From the NCBI RefSeq assembly GCF_006149045.1, contig NZ_VBSN01000027.1, positions 62,001 through 126,000 of the forward strand: a DNA stretch of 64,000 nt, read 5' to 3'. The notes beneath the pieces were generated by a model. It had not been told where the DNA came from and did not search any database. It saw only the letters and a list, made by a program, of their open reading frames with translations. Positions 32,721-41,290 of this stretch are shown here, one piece after another (within the stretch, counting starts at the first letter, position 1; every line of letters begins with the position of its first letter). Both the position numbers and the translations under genes were made by a program. The DNA comes from Dyadobacter flavalbus (GTDB taxonomy: Bacteria; Bacteroidota; Bacteroidia; Cytophagales; Spirosomataceae).

Positions 32721-34118
32721 TCAAATCAGGTTGTCAAAAATGCCCGGAGCCAGGCCGAATAGAATCGTTAGAAAAGTTGCTATGAGCAGTATAACCTGAT
32801 AAAACGGCGCAATCCGGATCTTGATCATATTTCCTTCTCTTAAATAGGAAGCAATGATAACGCGGAAATAATAGTAAATCCCGACTGTCGACATCAGCAC
32901 CGCAATCACGGTAATCCACATAATGCCTCTTTCCGCCGCGCTTGTGAAAATAAAGAATTTACCCCAGAAACCCGCAGTCAATGGAATTCCGGCAAGAGAA
33001 AGCATGGAAACAGCCAGTACAAATGCAAGCAAAGGGTTCTGTTTTGCCAAGCCGTTAAATGCATCGTAATGTTCGTTCGGCTGACCTTCAATCGTCTTTT
33101 CTTTTGAAACGAGCATCAGAACGCCAAATGCGCAGATGGTTGAAAGGGAATAAGCAAGAGAGTAAAATACAATCGCGTTTTCCGACGGTCTGGAAAGTGC
33201 TGTCAACGCAATCAGTAAATAGCCCGCATGGGAAATCCCCGAGTAAGCAAGCATTCTCTTGAAGCTGTTCTGGCTGGTTGCTCCGATATTCCCGACAAGC
33301 AGCGTAAGTACCGCAATAAGCGCAATAATAATCCACCAGAAGCTGTAAATGTTTGTAAAGGAAGTATTCAGCAAGCGGAATAAGGCTGCAAAACCTGCCG
33401 TTTTTACAATCGTTGACATAAATGTCGTAAAAATCGTCGGTGCGCCTTCGTAAACGTCCGGCGTCCAGAAATGGAACGGCGCTGCGGATACTTTGAACAG
33501 CATTCCGATCAGCAGCAGCAGCAAGCCGGCGTACAGAATATAAGACTGCGAGCCTTGCTGCATATTGGAAGCAAAACCCTGAATCTGGCTGAGTTCGAAA
33601 GAACCTGTTGCTCCGTAAAGCAAAGTCATGCCAAAAAGCATAAAACCGGTCGCAAAGGCTCCCATCAGAAAGTATTTCAATGCAGCCTCATTGGAACGAA
33701 GATTGCGTTTGTTGCTTCCTGTAAGCACATACATGGCAACGGACAAAATCTCCACGCCGATAAAAAGCATGATCATATGTTCAAAGCCGACCATCATCAT
33801 GGCCCCGACAAGCGAAAACAGCATCAGGCCGTAATATTCTGCCGGCTCGGAATCGGCGTTATCCTGAAACCCGCCTGAGATAGCCACAATCATAAAAGCA
33901 GAAAGCAGAATGATGCCGTTAAAGGACAGCGTAAGATTATCGACCCGGAACATATCGTAAAAATACAGCAGCGGCCCTTTGTTCCATTCAACGAAATTTC
34001 CGATCAACGCAATGATAAGGAACAGAAGCGTTGCAGGAAGAAGGATATTCTTGGATTTCGAAAAGCCCAGAAAAAGGGTTACGACGCCAAGAACAGACAG
34101 CAATATAATGGGATACAT
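32721..34118 (-). CDS. nuoN: NADH-quinone oxidoreductase subunit N
   Basis: A 465-residue membrane subunit of respiratory complex I, antiporter-like, with about 14 hydrophobic helices. Family blocks include FIGVEILSVAMYVLTGSNK with the conserved Glu in helix 5, NEAALKYFLMGAFATGFMLFG with its Lys, and KVSAAPFHFWTPDVYEGAPT with the Lys and His residues of the proton channel. Last gene of the K-L-M-N block; eight bases separate it from nuoM. Confidence 0.96.
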   Translation of the reverse strand: MYPIILLSVLGVVTLFLGFSKSKNILLPATLLFLIIALIGNFVEWNKGPLLYFYDMFRVDNLTLSFNGIILLSAFMIVAISGGFQDNADSEPAEYYGLMLFSLVGAMMMVGFEHMIMLFIGVEILSVAMYVLTGSNKRNLRSNEAALKYFLMGAFATGFMLFGMTLLYGATGSFELSQIQGFASNMQQGSQSYILYAGLLLLLIGMLFKVSAAPFHFWTPDVYEGAPTIFTTFMSTIVKTAGFAALFRLLNTSFTNIYSFWWIIIALIAVLTLLVGNIGATSQNSFKRMLAYSGISHAGYLLIALTALSRPSENAIVFYSLAYSLSTICAFGVLMLVSKEKTIEGQPNEHYDAFNGLAKQNPLLAFVLAVSMLSLAGIPLTAGFWGKFFIFTSAAERGIMWITVIAVLMSTVGIYYYFRVIIASYLREGNMIKIRIAPFYQVILLIATFLTILFGLAPGIFDNLI

Positions 34119-34126
34119 ATTTTTAC

Positions 34127-35575
34127 TTAGTTATTTACCAGTTGTAAAAGCTGACTTACAGCAGGCTCGGTTAATTTCAGAAATGTATTGGGATAAATTC
34201 CAATCCAGAAAACCATAATGACAAGCGGCAGCAATACGGCACTTTCGCTTGCCGTAAGATCCTGAAATCCTTCCACCCATTTGGATCTCGGTCCGAACAT
34301 GGATTTCTGAAAAAGCCGCAGCATATACACAGAACCTAAAATGATGGTCAGACCTGCAATGGCTCCCAGCCAGCCATCGTAATGGAACACGCTGGACAGC
34401 AGCAGAAATTCACCTACAAATCCGTTGGTTAAAGGCAATGCAACGCTTCCAAGCAATAAAATCATGAAATAGATGCTCAGATGCGGCGTACTTTGCGAAA
34501 TACCGCCAAGCTGATCGAGAAACCTTGTTTTGGTACGGGAATAAATAATATCAATGATAAAAAACAATCCGATTACATTGATCCCGTGTGCAAGCATCTG
34601 GATCAAGGCACCTTGCAGGCCGTTTACCGAATAAGAAAAAACACCCGCAGCCATCAGTCCGACGTGTGCGAAGGACGAATACGCAATAAGGCGTTTCATG
34701 TCACTTTGCTGGATGGCAATGATGGAACCGTAAATAATGCCGATTACCGAAAGGATCATCGCCATCATTCCCCAGCTTTCCATTCCCTGCGGAACAATCG
34801 GTAGCAGAAAGCGGATCAGTCCGTAAACACCCATTTTCAGCATAATCCCGGAAAGCAGCATGGTGGCCGCAGTCGGAGATTCCGTGTAAGTATCCGGCTG
34901 CCACGTATGGAACGGGAACAAAGGCATTTTGATGGCGAAAGCAATAAAGAACGCCCAGAAAATAAATCCTTGCGTTTGCGGGCTCAGCTGAAGCTGGTAA
35001 AAAGCCGTGATTTCAGAAGTATGCGTTCCGGGTGTCTGGTAATAAAGATAAACCAGCGCCACCATCATGAACAAACTTCCGAAAATGGTGTATATAAAGA
35101 ATTTGAAAGTAACCTTGATCCGGTTTTCTCCGCCCCAGATTGCTGCGAGAAAATAAACGGGAATCAACGCGGCTTCAAAGAAGAGGTAAAACAGAAACGC
35201 ATCCGTTGCTGTAAAAACACCGATCAGTGCAGCTTCCATGAAAAGGATCAAAGCATAAAAAGAAGCCGGTTTTTTATAATCGTGCTTGAAGGCAGAAAGT
35301 ACAATAAGCGGTGTCAGAAAAGTGGTAAGCAGCACAAGCACCAGGCTGATTCCGTCCAGACCGGCAGCAAAGGAAATTCCTCCTGATGAAACCCAGGCGT
35401 ATTTAAAACCGAACTGCGTCCCTGCAGCCGGATCAAACTGCAGCCACGTCATTACGGCCAGGCCAAGTGTAGTAAGGCCGCCGATCAGCGCAACTGTTTT
35501 GGCCAGCCGTTCCCCTGAAAAAAGAGTGATGACAGCGGCTATTACCGGTAAAAGAATCAATAGAAGAGTAAGCAT
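34127..35575 (-). CDS. nuoM: NADH-quinone oxidoreductase subunit M
   Basis: A 482-residue antiporter-like membrane subunit of complex I. Typical segments are FLFYLFFEAALIPVYFLAAIWGG (conserved Glu in TM5), FFIAFAIKMPLFPFHTWQPDTYTESPT (Lys and His), and LKMGVYGLIRFLLP. About 13-14 transmembrane helices. It ends eight bases before nuoN and follows nuoL by 57 bases, so the three are one transcript. Confidence 0.97.
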   Translation of the reverse strand: MLTLLLILLPVIAAVITLFSGERLAKTVALIGGLTTLGLAVMTWLQFDPAAGTQFGFKYAWVSSGGISFAAGLDGISLVLVLLTTFLTPLIVLSAFKHDYKKPASFYALILFMEAALIGVFTATDAFLFYLFFEAALIPVYFLAAIWGGENRIKVTFKFFIYTIFGSLFMMVALVYLYYQTPGTHTSEITAFYQLQLSPQTQGFIFWAFFIAFAIKMPLFPFHTWQPDTYTESPTAATMLLSGIMLKMGVYGLIRFLLPIVPQGMESWGMMAMILSVIGIIYGSIIAIQQSDMKRLIAYSSFAHVGLMAAGVFSYSVNGLQGALIQMLAHGINVIGLFFIIDIIYSRTKTRFLDQLGGISQSTPHLSIYFMILLLGSVALPLTNGFVGEFLLLSSVFHYDGWLGAIAGLTIILGSVYMLRLFQKSMFGPRSKWVEGFQDLTASESAVLLPLVIMVFWIGIYPNTFLKLTEPAVSQLLQLVNN

Positions 35576-35632
35576 ATTTTCAAGTCAACGGTCAGCAGTA
35601 AATGGCAAACGGATTTTATTGATAAATACTGA

Positions 35633-37549
35633 TCAAAGTAAAAGCTTCCAGAACAATATAAGCGCAATGCCCAGAACCATGGCAAAAACGTAATCACCTG
35701 TGGAGCCGGTTTGGGTTTTTCTCAGCAATCCGGAAAGAAAGCCAACAAGCCGGGCAGCGCCGTTTACAATCAGATCAATAAAGAATTCACCAAAACTGTA
35801 AAGAATATTGGATAATGTTTTGACGGGTTTTACAAAAACGGCATTGTAAAGCTCATCAACATAATACTTGTTGTAAACCAATCTTTCAAGTCCTGATTTT
35901 TCATGCGAATCTAGAGCAGGAACAGCTCCTCTTTGTACATACATGACGTAAGCCGCTATAGCTGAAATCAGGGCAGCGGCTACAGAAATGCCCATTAAAA
36001 TGTATTCTTCGGTATGCGAAAGTTCTGTTGGCATAAATGCTTCCGGATTGGCCTGCCGTGCACCTTCGTACAACGGACTCATGAATTCGGCCAGATAATG
36101 CGAGCCGTGCAGCGCAGCCGGCACACCGATAAACCCGCCAACTGCCGAAAGGACCGCCAAAATAATCAGCGGTACAGTCATGGAAGCAGGCGATTCATGC
36201 AGATGATGTTCCTGTTCGTGCGTGCCGCGGAATGTTCCGAAAAAGGTAAGGAAAAGCAGGCGGAACATATAAAAGGACGTCATTAAAGAGCCGAGAACAC
36301 CGATTGCCCAGAGCAGTTTGTTATGCTCGAACACATGCGCCAGAATTTCATCTTTCGAGAAAAACCCTGCAAATGGCGGAATTCCGGAAATTGCAATGGT
36401 TGCGATCAGGAAAGTAAGAAAAGTAACAGGCAATTTTTTTCTTAAACCGCCCATATGACGAATATCCTGTTCGTCGGACATGGCATGGATCACGCTTCCG
36501 GCTCCAAGGAAAAGCAGGGCTTTAAAGAACGCATGCGTAATGACATGGAACATCGAAGCTGAATAAGCCATAGCGCCCAGACCCATAAACATATAACCCA
36601 GCTGGCTCACAGTGGAATAGGCAAGTACTTTCTTGATGTCATTTTGTAAAAGGCCGATGGATGCTGCAAAAAGCGCCGTGGCACCGCCGATTACGCCGAC
36701 AATTTCCAGCGTTGAAGGCGCAAGGGAATACAGGATATTGGAACGGATCACCATGTAAATCCCGGCTGTAACCATGGTCGCCGCGTGAATAAGCGCCGAA
36801 ACCGGGGTAGGGCCGGCCATTGCATCCGGAAGCCATGTGTATAATGGAATCTGGGCCGATTTTCCCATTGCTCCGATAAACAAAAACAATGTGATTGTAA
36901 TAATTACCGGATCACCGACACTGAAAGCAGTTGCTTTGCTGAAAACTTCCGAATATTCAACCGAACCGAAAGTGGCAATGATCGTAAAGATTCCCAGCAG
37001 AAAGCCAAGGTCACCTATACGGTTCATAATAAACGCTTTACGAGCAGCATCGTTGTAGTTTGTATTTTTGTTCCAGAATCCGATCAGCAAATAGGAACAC
37101 AGTCCAACGCCTTCCCAGCCGATGAACATGATCACATAATTGGAGCCCAGAACAAGCAGCAGCATGAAAAACAAGAACAGGTTCAGATAAGCAAAAAACT
37201 TTCCGAAACCCGTGTCGTGATGCATGTAGCCGATGGAATAGATATGGATCAGCGAGCCGACACCTGTAATGATCATCAGCATCAATAAAGAAAGCTGATC
37301 GATCTGAAATGAAAAGGGAATGTTCAGTTCTCCGACCGTAATCCAGTCAAAAAGCGGTACAATCAGCGTTTCACTTCCGGATGCAACAAATGCATTAAAT
37401 GTCATGACAGACAAAACAAAACTCGCTACAACGGCCAGTGTTCCGATAATACCGACGGCACTTTTGGGTATGTTTGGGAATCCGATTCCGTTGATCAGGA
37501 AACCGATAAGCGGTAACAGCGGGATCAGAATAAGTAATGATGCAGACAT
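35633..37549 (-). CDS. nuoL: NADH-quinone oxidoreductase subunit L
   Basis: A 638-residue antiporter-like subunit, the largest in the complex I membrane arm, and normal in length. YVIMFIGWEGVGLCSYLLIGFW (TM5 Glu), FIGAMGKSAQIPLYTWLPDAMAGPTPVSALIHAATMV (split here only by description; Lys and two His) and HAFFKALLFLGAGSVIHA are the channel segments. The C-terminal lateral helix precedes nuoM. It starts 46 bases after nuoK's stop. Confidence 0.97.
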   Translation of the reverse strand: MSASLLILIPLLPLIGFLINGIGFPNIPKSAVGIIGTLAVVASFVLSVMTFNAFVASGSETLIVPLFDWITVGELNIPFSFQIDQLSLLMLMIITGVGSLIHIYSIGYMHHDTGFGKFFAYLNLFLFFMLLLVLGSNYVIMFIGWEGVGLCSYLLIGFWNKNTNYNDAARKAFIMNRIGDLGFLLGIFTIIATFGSVEYSEVFSKATAFSVGDPVIITITLFLFIGAMGKSAQIPLYTWLPDAMAGPTPVSALIHAATMVTAGIYMVIRSNILYSLAPSTLEIVGVIGGATALFAASIGLLQNDIKKVLAYSTVSQLGYMFMGLGAMAYSASMFHVITHAFFKALLFLGAGSVIHAMSDEQDIRHMGGLRKKLPVTFLTFLIATIAISGIPPFAGFFSKDEILAHVFEHNKLLWAIGVLGSLMTSFYMFRLLFLTFFGTFRGTHEQEHHLHESPASMTVPLIILAVLSAVGGFIGVPAALHGSHYLAEFMSPLYEGARQANPEAFMPTELSHTEEYILMGISVAAALISAIAAYVMYVQRGAVPALDSHEKSGLERLVYNKYYVDELYNAVFVKPVKTLSNILYSFGEFFIDLIVNGAARLVGFLSGLLRKTQTGSTGDYVFAMVLGIALILFWKLLL

Positions 37550-37595
37550 ATTTAATTTTTAATCTTGAATCCTGAGTATCTGTGTCGGGAAATAC

Positions 37596-37949
37596 TTACC
37601 ACTTAAGTTTATTGAGAAAGCCGATGTCCGTATTTCTTGTATTCCGGTATATCATTACAATAATAGCCAGTCCGACAGCAACTTCGGCCGCAGCAACGGC
37701 CATAATAAAAAATACGAAAACCTGTCCGGAAGGATCTGACCGGTAGGAAGAAAATGCGATTAGCAGCAAATTAGCAGCATTAAGCATCAATTCTACAGAC
37801 ATGAAGATGATAATGGCATTACGGCGGGTCAGTACGCCAATGATGCCGATTACAAAAAGTAAAGTACTGAGAATTAGATAACTTTGAAGTGGAATATTCT
37901 GAATAACCGCTGGTACATTAACCTCTGGAATATTAGGGTTTGGAATCAT
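37596..37949 (-). CDS. nuoK: NADH-quinone oxidoreductase subunit K
   Basis: A 117-residue subunit with three transmembrane helices. The core from IPLQSYLILSTLLFVIGIIG onward, with FMSVELMLNAANLLLIAF (conserved Glu) and AAAEVAVGLAIIVMIYR (second Glu), is standard NuoK. The typical protein would begin at IPLQ; here an 18-residue Pro/Asn-rich segment precedes it and no ATG, GTG or TTG lies at the usual point, so the longer start is used. It is the first gene of the K-L-M-N block; no nuoJ lies upstream, where an exonuclease gene stands instead. Confidence 0.93.
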   Translation of the reverse strand: MIPNPNIPEVNVPAVIQNIPLQSYLILSTLLFVIGIIGVLTRRNAIIIFMSVELMLNAANLLLIAFSSYRSDPSGQVFVFFIMAVAAAEVAVGLAIIVMIYRNTRNTDIGFLNKLKW

Positions 37950-38003
37950 ATCAGGTTTACCTGTTTGGATATTCGGTTAAAATAATCAAAAATAGATTTC
38001 CGG

Positions 38004-38034
38004 CAAAAATAGACATAAATAGCACTTACTCAAA
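38004..38034 (-). promoter_or_regulatory. Promoter for nuoKLMN
   Basis: Read on the minus strand: TTTG (38031-38034), exactly 19 bases, then TATTTTTG (38004-38011), a perfect Bacteroidota -33/-7 pair. Transcription would start near 37997, about 50 bases before the nuoK ATG. A second TATTTTTG lies at 37987-37994. Confidence 0.65.
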
Positions 38035-38052
38035 TGCGGGCGAATGATTATG

Positions 38053-38862
38053 TCAGCGCTGGGTTAATCCTCGCAGTTTAATCTCGGTCAGTTTTCTTTT
38101 GGTATCCAGCGGAAATTCTCCTTTCATCATCCAATCGAAGAATGACGGCTCGTTTTTTAGTATATCTGCTACGCGTTTGCCATTATGTTTGCCAAAGTTA
38201 AAAATTTCTTCTCCTTTGTCATTATAAGCCATTCTGCCCGCAAAATCAATTAGCCTGGAAGCCGTAAGTTCATGTAAAACGGCCACATCATTTTTAATGG
38301 GTTCCGTTTCATTGCCGTGCACATCTGTAATCTTGACGCCTTCGTAACGGGCAATTTGTCCCTGAAGAACTTCGAATGTAGCAATGGTATCAGCTTCTGC
38401 ACTGTGCGCGTTGGTGAGCGTCTTGCCGCAATAAAATTGATAAGCTGCCGAAAGATTGCGGGGCTCCATCAAATGGTAAATGCGCTGTGCATCCACCGTT
38501 TTCCTGTTTTTCAGATCAAATTCAACGCCGGCGCGCAGAAATTCTTCCACCAGCATGGGAATATCAAACCGGTTGCTGTTAAATCCCGCCAGATCACATC
38601 CTTCCAGAAATGCAGCAAGGGTTTTGGCAATTCCCTTGAAAGTCGGAGCATCTTTAATGTCTTCGTCATAAATGCCGTGAATCAAACTGCTTTCCAGCGG
38701 AATGGGCATTTCAGGGTTAACCCTGCGTGTACGTATTTCAGTTTCGCCGTTCGGCAGGGCCTTTACAATAGAAATTTCTACAATGCGGTCACGGACAATA
38801 TTGACTCCGGTTGTTTCAAGATCAAAAAAAGCGAGCGGCTTTTTCAGACGGAGGGTATGCAT
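38053..38862 (-). CDS. 3'-5' exonuclease, DnaQ/DEDDh family
   Basis: A 269-residue exonuclease of the DNA polymerase III epsilon type. DEDDh residues are visible: Asp and Glu in FFDLETTGVN (14, 16), an Asp in GFNSNRFDIPML (about 97), and His and Asp in AHSAEADTIAT. ILEGI-type LESSLIHGIYDEDIKDAP follows the family pattern. The C-terminal 70 residues (FAGRMAYNDKGEEIFNFGKH, then KNEPSFFDWMMKGEFP) form a conserved add-on found in the Bacteroidota version and predict an additional small domain. It probably acts in DNA repair or proofreading as a stand-alone enzyme. The decamer array lies upstream of it. Confidence 0.92.
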   Translation of the reverse strand: MHTLRLKKPLAFFDLETTGVNIVRDRIVEISIVKALPNGETEIRTRRVNPEMPIPLESSLIHGIYDEDIKDAPTFKGIAKTLAAFLEGCDLAGFNSNRFDIPMLVEEFLRAGVEFDLKNRKTVDAQRIYHLMEPRNLSAAYQFYCGKTLTNAHSAEADTIATFEVLQGQIARYEGVKITDVHGNETEPIKNDVAVLHELTASRLIDFAGRMAYNDKGEEIFNFGKHNGKRVADILKNEPSFFDWMMKGEFPLDTKRKLTEIKLRGLTQR

Positions 38863-38970
38863 AAGGCACTCTGATTTGATTTTCGAGCCGTGAAGTTACG
38901 TTTAAACATAAGATAGCGCAAGAAAGAGATTAGTTTATACAGATTATAAAAAGATTAAAACATTTTGGGA

Positions 38971-39228
38971 AGGATACTGTTACGAGTAGTTACGGATTGT
39001 CATGTTTGGTTATTTTTTGTCATGTATGGTCAAGTGTGGTCAGGTGTTGTCAATTATGGTCAAGTGTTGTCAAGAGTTGTCGTGTTTGATTCGGGATTAT
39101 AACAAATTGTTAAGAGTTGTCATTTTTTGTCATGTGTGGTCATTTTTAGTCAAGAGTTGTCAATTATTGTTAAGTGTTGTTATGAATGGTTTTTTTGTCA
39201 GGAATTGTTAGTTGTAGTTATGAGGTAT
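38971..39228 (+). repeat. Left arm of the array, about 25 decamers
   Basis: Register is exact from 38971 to 39190; at 39191 a unit of 8 bases shifts the phase, then 10-bp steps resume (39199, 39209, 39219). Typical units are CAAGTGTTGT (39061), CAAGAGTTGT (39071, 39151) and CATGTGTGGT (39131). The only units not ending in GT are those at 39081 and 39091. Confidence 0.85.
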
Positions 39229-39329
39229 AAAAAATGGTCGGGAAATGGCAAAGGATTTTAGCATTTTTTACTATTTTCCATAAATCTTCAAAATTCCTCA
39301 AAACAACAAATGATAGTCCTGCCTTCCAA

Positions 39330-39595
39330 TGACCATTAATGACAATGCATGACTACTTATGATAATTTAAACAATGCTTGACTACTTTATGACAAAAAGT
39401 GATAATATATGTCACTGAATGACTTTCATGACCAATCATCCTCTCAAAACAAATCCCACCAAATGACCACCTCATGACAATTTATGACAATCCATGACCA
39501 CTCATAACAACCTATGTATGACAACAAATGACTACCTGGACAATTCATGACCACTCATTAACAAAAAATGACCACCACATGACAACAAAGTAACC
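39330..39595 (-). repeat. Right arm of the array, inverted orientation
   Basis: TGAC begins at 39330, 39340, 39350, 39379, 39390, 39420, 39429, 39464, 39475, 39485, 39495, 39519, 39529, 39548, 39569 and 39580, with TGAT or TAAC filling several gaps (39360, 39400, 39505, 39559). Spacing is looser than in the left arm (mostly 9-11), and there is one break at 39434-39463. Confidence 0.82.
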
Positions 39596-39618
39596 GCCAC
39601 AACTCATCCCCGCTTTCT

Positions 39619-41118
39619 TTACTCCATCCAGTCGTAAGACTTTGTTACAGCCTTTTGCCAGCCATTATAGAACCTGTTTCTTGTTTCTTCGTCCATGTCC
39701 GGGTTCCAGGTATGCGCTATGGTCCAGTTTCTGGTCAGTTCTTCAGTATTTTGCCAATAGCCTACGGCCAGGCCGGCAGCGTATGCGGCTCCCAATGCAG
39801 TCGTTTCGGCAACGGCCGGAGACACAACCTGCGTGTTCAGAATGTCTGCCTGAAACTGCATCAGCAGCTGATTAGAAACCATTCCGCCGTCCACACGGAG
39901 TGAAGACAATTTTATACCGGAATCCTGCTCCATTGCTTTTACGACATCGAGTGTTTGATAAGCAGTGGCTTCCAATACGGCACGGGCAATATGTCCTTTG
40001 TTCACATAACGCGTAAGGCCGGCAATGACGCCTCTTGCATCGTTGCGCCAGTACGGCGCATACAAGCCTGAAAAAGCAGGAACGAAGTAAGCGCCTCCGT
40101 TGTCATTGACAGTCTGTGCAAGCTGTTCGATTTCACTGCTTTGTTTTATAATGCCGAGATTGTCACGTACCCATTGCACCAATGCACCGGTGATGGCTAC
40201 ACTTCCTTCCAGCGCATACTGTACAGGCTCATCTCCGAATTTGTAGGCAATCGTTGTAAGCAGCCCGTTTTCCGAAGTTTTCAGTTCGTTTCCTGTGTTC
40301 ATCACCAGGAAGCAGCCTGTTCCATATGTATTTTTGGCCATTCCGGGATAGAAGCAGGTTTGCCCGACCAGCGCGGCATGCTGATCGCCCAGATCGCCGG
40401 CAACGGGTACGCCCGGCAGGATTTCATTGGTAACATGTCCGTAAATTTCACTGCTGCTTTTGATTTCAGGCAGCATGTTTTCAGGAATGTTGTAAACCGA
40501 CAGCATTTTCCGGTCCCATTGCAAAGTATGAAGGTTCATTAATTGAGTACGGCTTGCATTGGTGACATCCGTTACATGAATGCCGCCCTGCGCACCGCCG
40601 GTAAGATGCCAGATCAGGAAAGTATCCATATTTCCGAAAATGGCTTCTCCTTTTTCTGCATCTTCACGAATGCCGTCTACATTTTCGAGCAGCCACTTCA
40701 GTTTGAGGCCGCTGAAATAAGTGGAAACCGGCAAGCCTGTTATCTCTCTGAACTGATTCAGTCCGCCTTCTTTTTCAAACTTTGCAACCAGATCCGTTGT
40801 CCGTGTATCCTGCCAGACGAGTGCATTGTAATAAGGTTTTCCCGTTCGCCGGTTCCAGACTACAGTTGTTTCCCTCTGGTTTGTAATTCCAATGGCTGCA
40901 ATATCCGATGCCGTCGCAGACACGTTGATCCGGGCAACAGCAATGACTTCCAGTGTGTTTTTCCATATTTCGGTTGGATTATGCTCCACCCAGCCCGGAT
41001 GCGGATAAATCTGTTCATGCTCTTTTTGCCCTACCGAAACAATTTTTCCCTGATGATTAAACAATATACAACGGGTGCTCGTTGTCCCCTGATCAATAGC
41101 AGCAATGTATTTGGACAT
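39619..41118 (-). CDS. glpK: Glycerol kinase
   Basis: A 499-residue FGGY-family kinase phosphorylating glycerol to glycerol 3-phosphate. [14 protein letters not shown] opens the actin-like ATP site, [17 protein letters not shown] and ALVWQDTRT bind glycerol, [13 protein letters not shown] and [12 protein letters not shown] are signature segments, and [20 protein letters not shown] ends the FGGY pattern. Length is exact for the family. No glpF or glpD adjoins it. Its 3' end faces the decamer array; no ordinary terminator hairpin was seen. Confidence 0.98.
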   Translation of the reverse strand: MSKYIAAIDQGTTSTRCILFNHQGKIVSVGQKEHEQIYPHPGWVEHNPTEIWKNTLEVIAVARINVSATASDIAAIGITNQRETTVVWNRRTGKPYYNALVWQDTRTTDLVAKFEKEGGLNQFREITGLPVSTYFSGLKLKWLLENVDGIREDAEKGEAIFGNMDTFLIWHLTGGAQGGIHVTDVTNASRTQLMNLHTLQWDRKMLSVYNIPENMLPEIKSSSEIYGHVTNEILPGVPVAGDLGDQHAALVGQTCFYPGMAKNTYGTGCFLVMNTGNELKTSENGLLTTIAYKFGDEPVQYALEGSVAITGALVQWVRDNLGIIKQSSEIEQLAQTVNDNGGAYFVPAFSGLYAPYWRNDARGVIAGLTRYVNKGHIARAVLEATAYQTLDVVKAMEQDSGIKLSSLRVDGGMVSNQLLMQFQADILNTQVVSPAVAETTALGAAYAAGLAVGYWQNTEELTRNWTIAHTWNPDMDEETRNRFYNGWQKAVTKSYDWME

Positions 41119-41290
41119 AATCGGAAATATGGATTTTGGTTGGTTTTATTTGCAATAAAGATTGTAATAAGTAAAAATTACCTGATCCTGACAAAAACAG
41201 CTGAATAATATTGCAATCCATGTTACTGAACTTCATACGGGCATCCTATATTTATAATTGCTAAAAAGCAGTCTGACACACAACTACGAA

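Larger units (their letters stand above)
38971..39600. repeat. Two-armed, mirror-oriented decamer array (left arm GTCA, right arm TGAC)
   Basis: A gene-free stretch between the start of the exonuclease gene and the end of glpK. The left arm reads in perfect 10-bp register: of 22 successive decamers from 38971 to 39190, 20 end in GT and most are followed by CA or TA (consensus cawgtkTTGT). After a small phase shift it runs to about 39228. GTCA occurs 13 times there and TGAC never. The right arm (about 39330-39595) is the reverse complement type: TGAC occurs 16 times, GTCA once, mostly at 9-11-bp steps. A 100-bp AT-rich centre separates them. Units are degenerate, so this is not a recent tandem duplication. 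No open frame of note lies inside. Confidence 0.9.

Noticed and set aside
38971..39600. CRISPR array
   Set aside because: Units are 10 bp, with no longer direct repeats, no spacers of regular length and no cas genes; orientation flips between the two arms.
41258..41290. TTG start for pbpC
   Set aside because: The ATG at 41291 gives a standard short tail and anchor; the extra 11 residues match no PBP1C feature.
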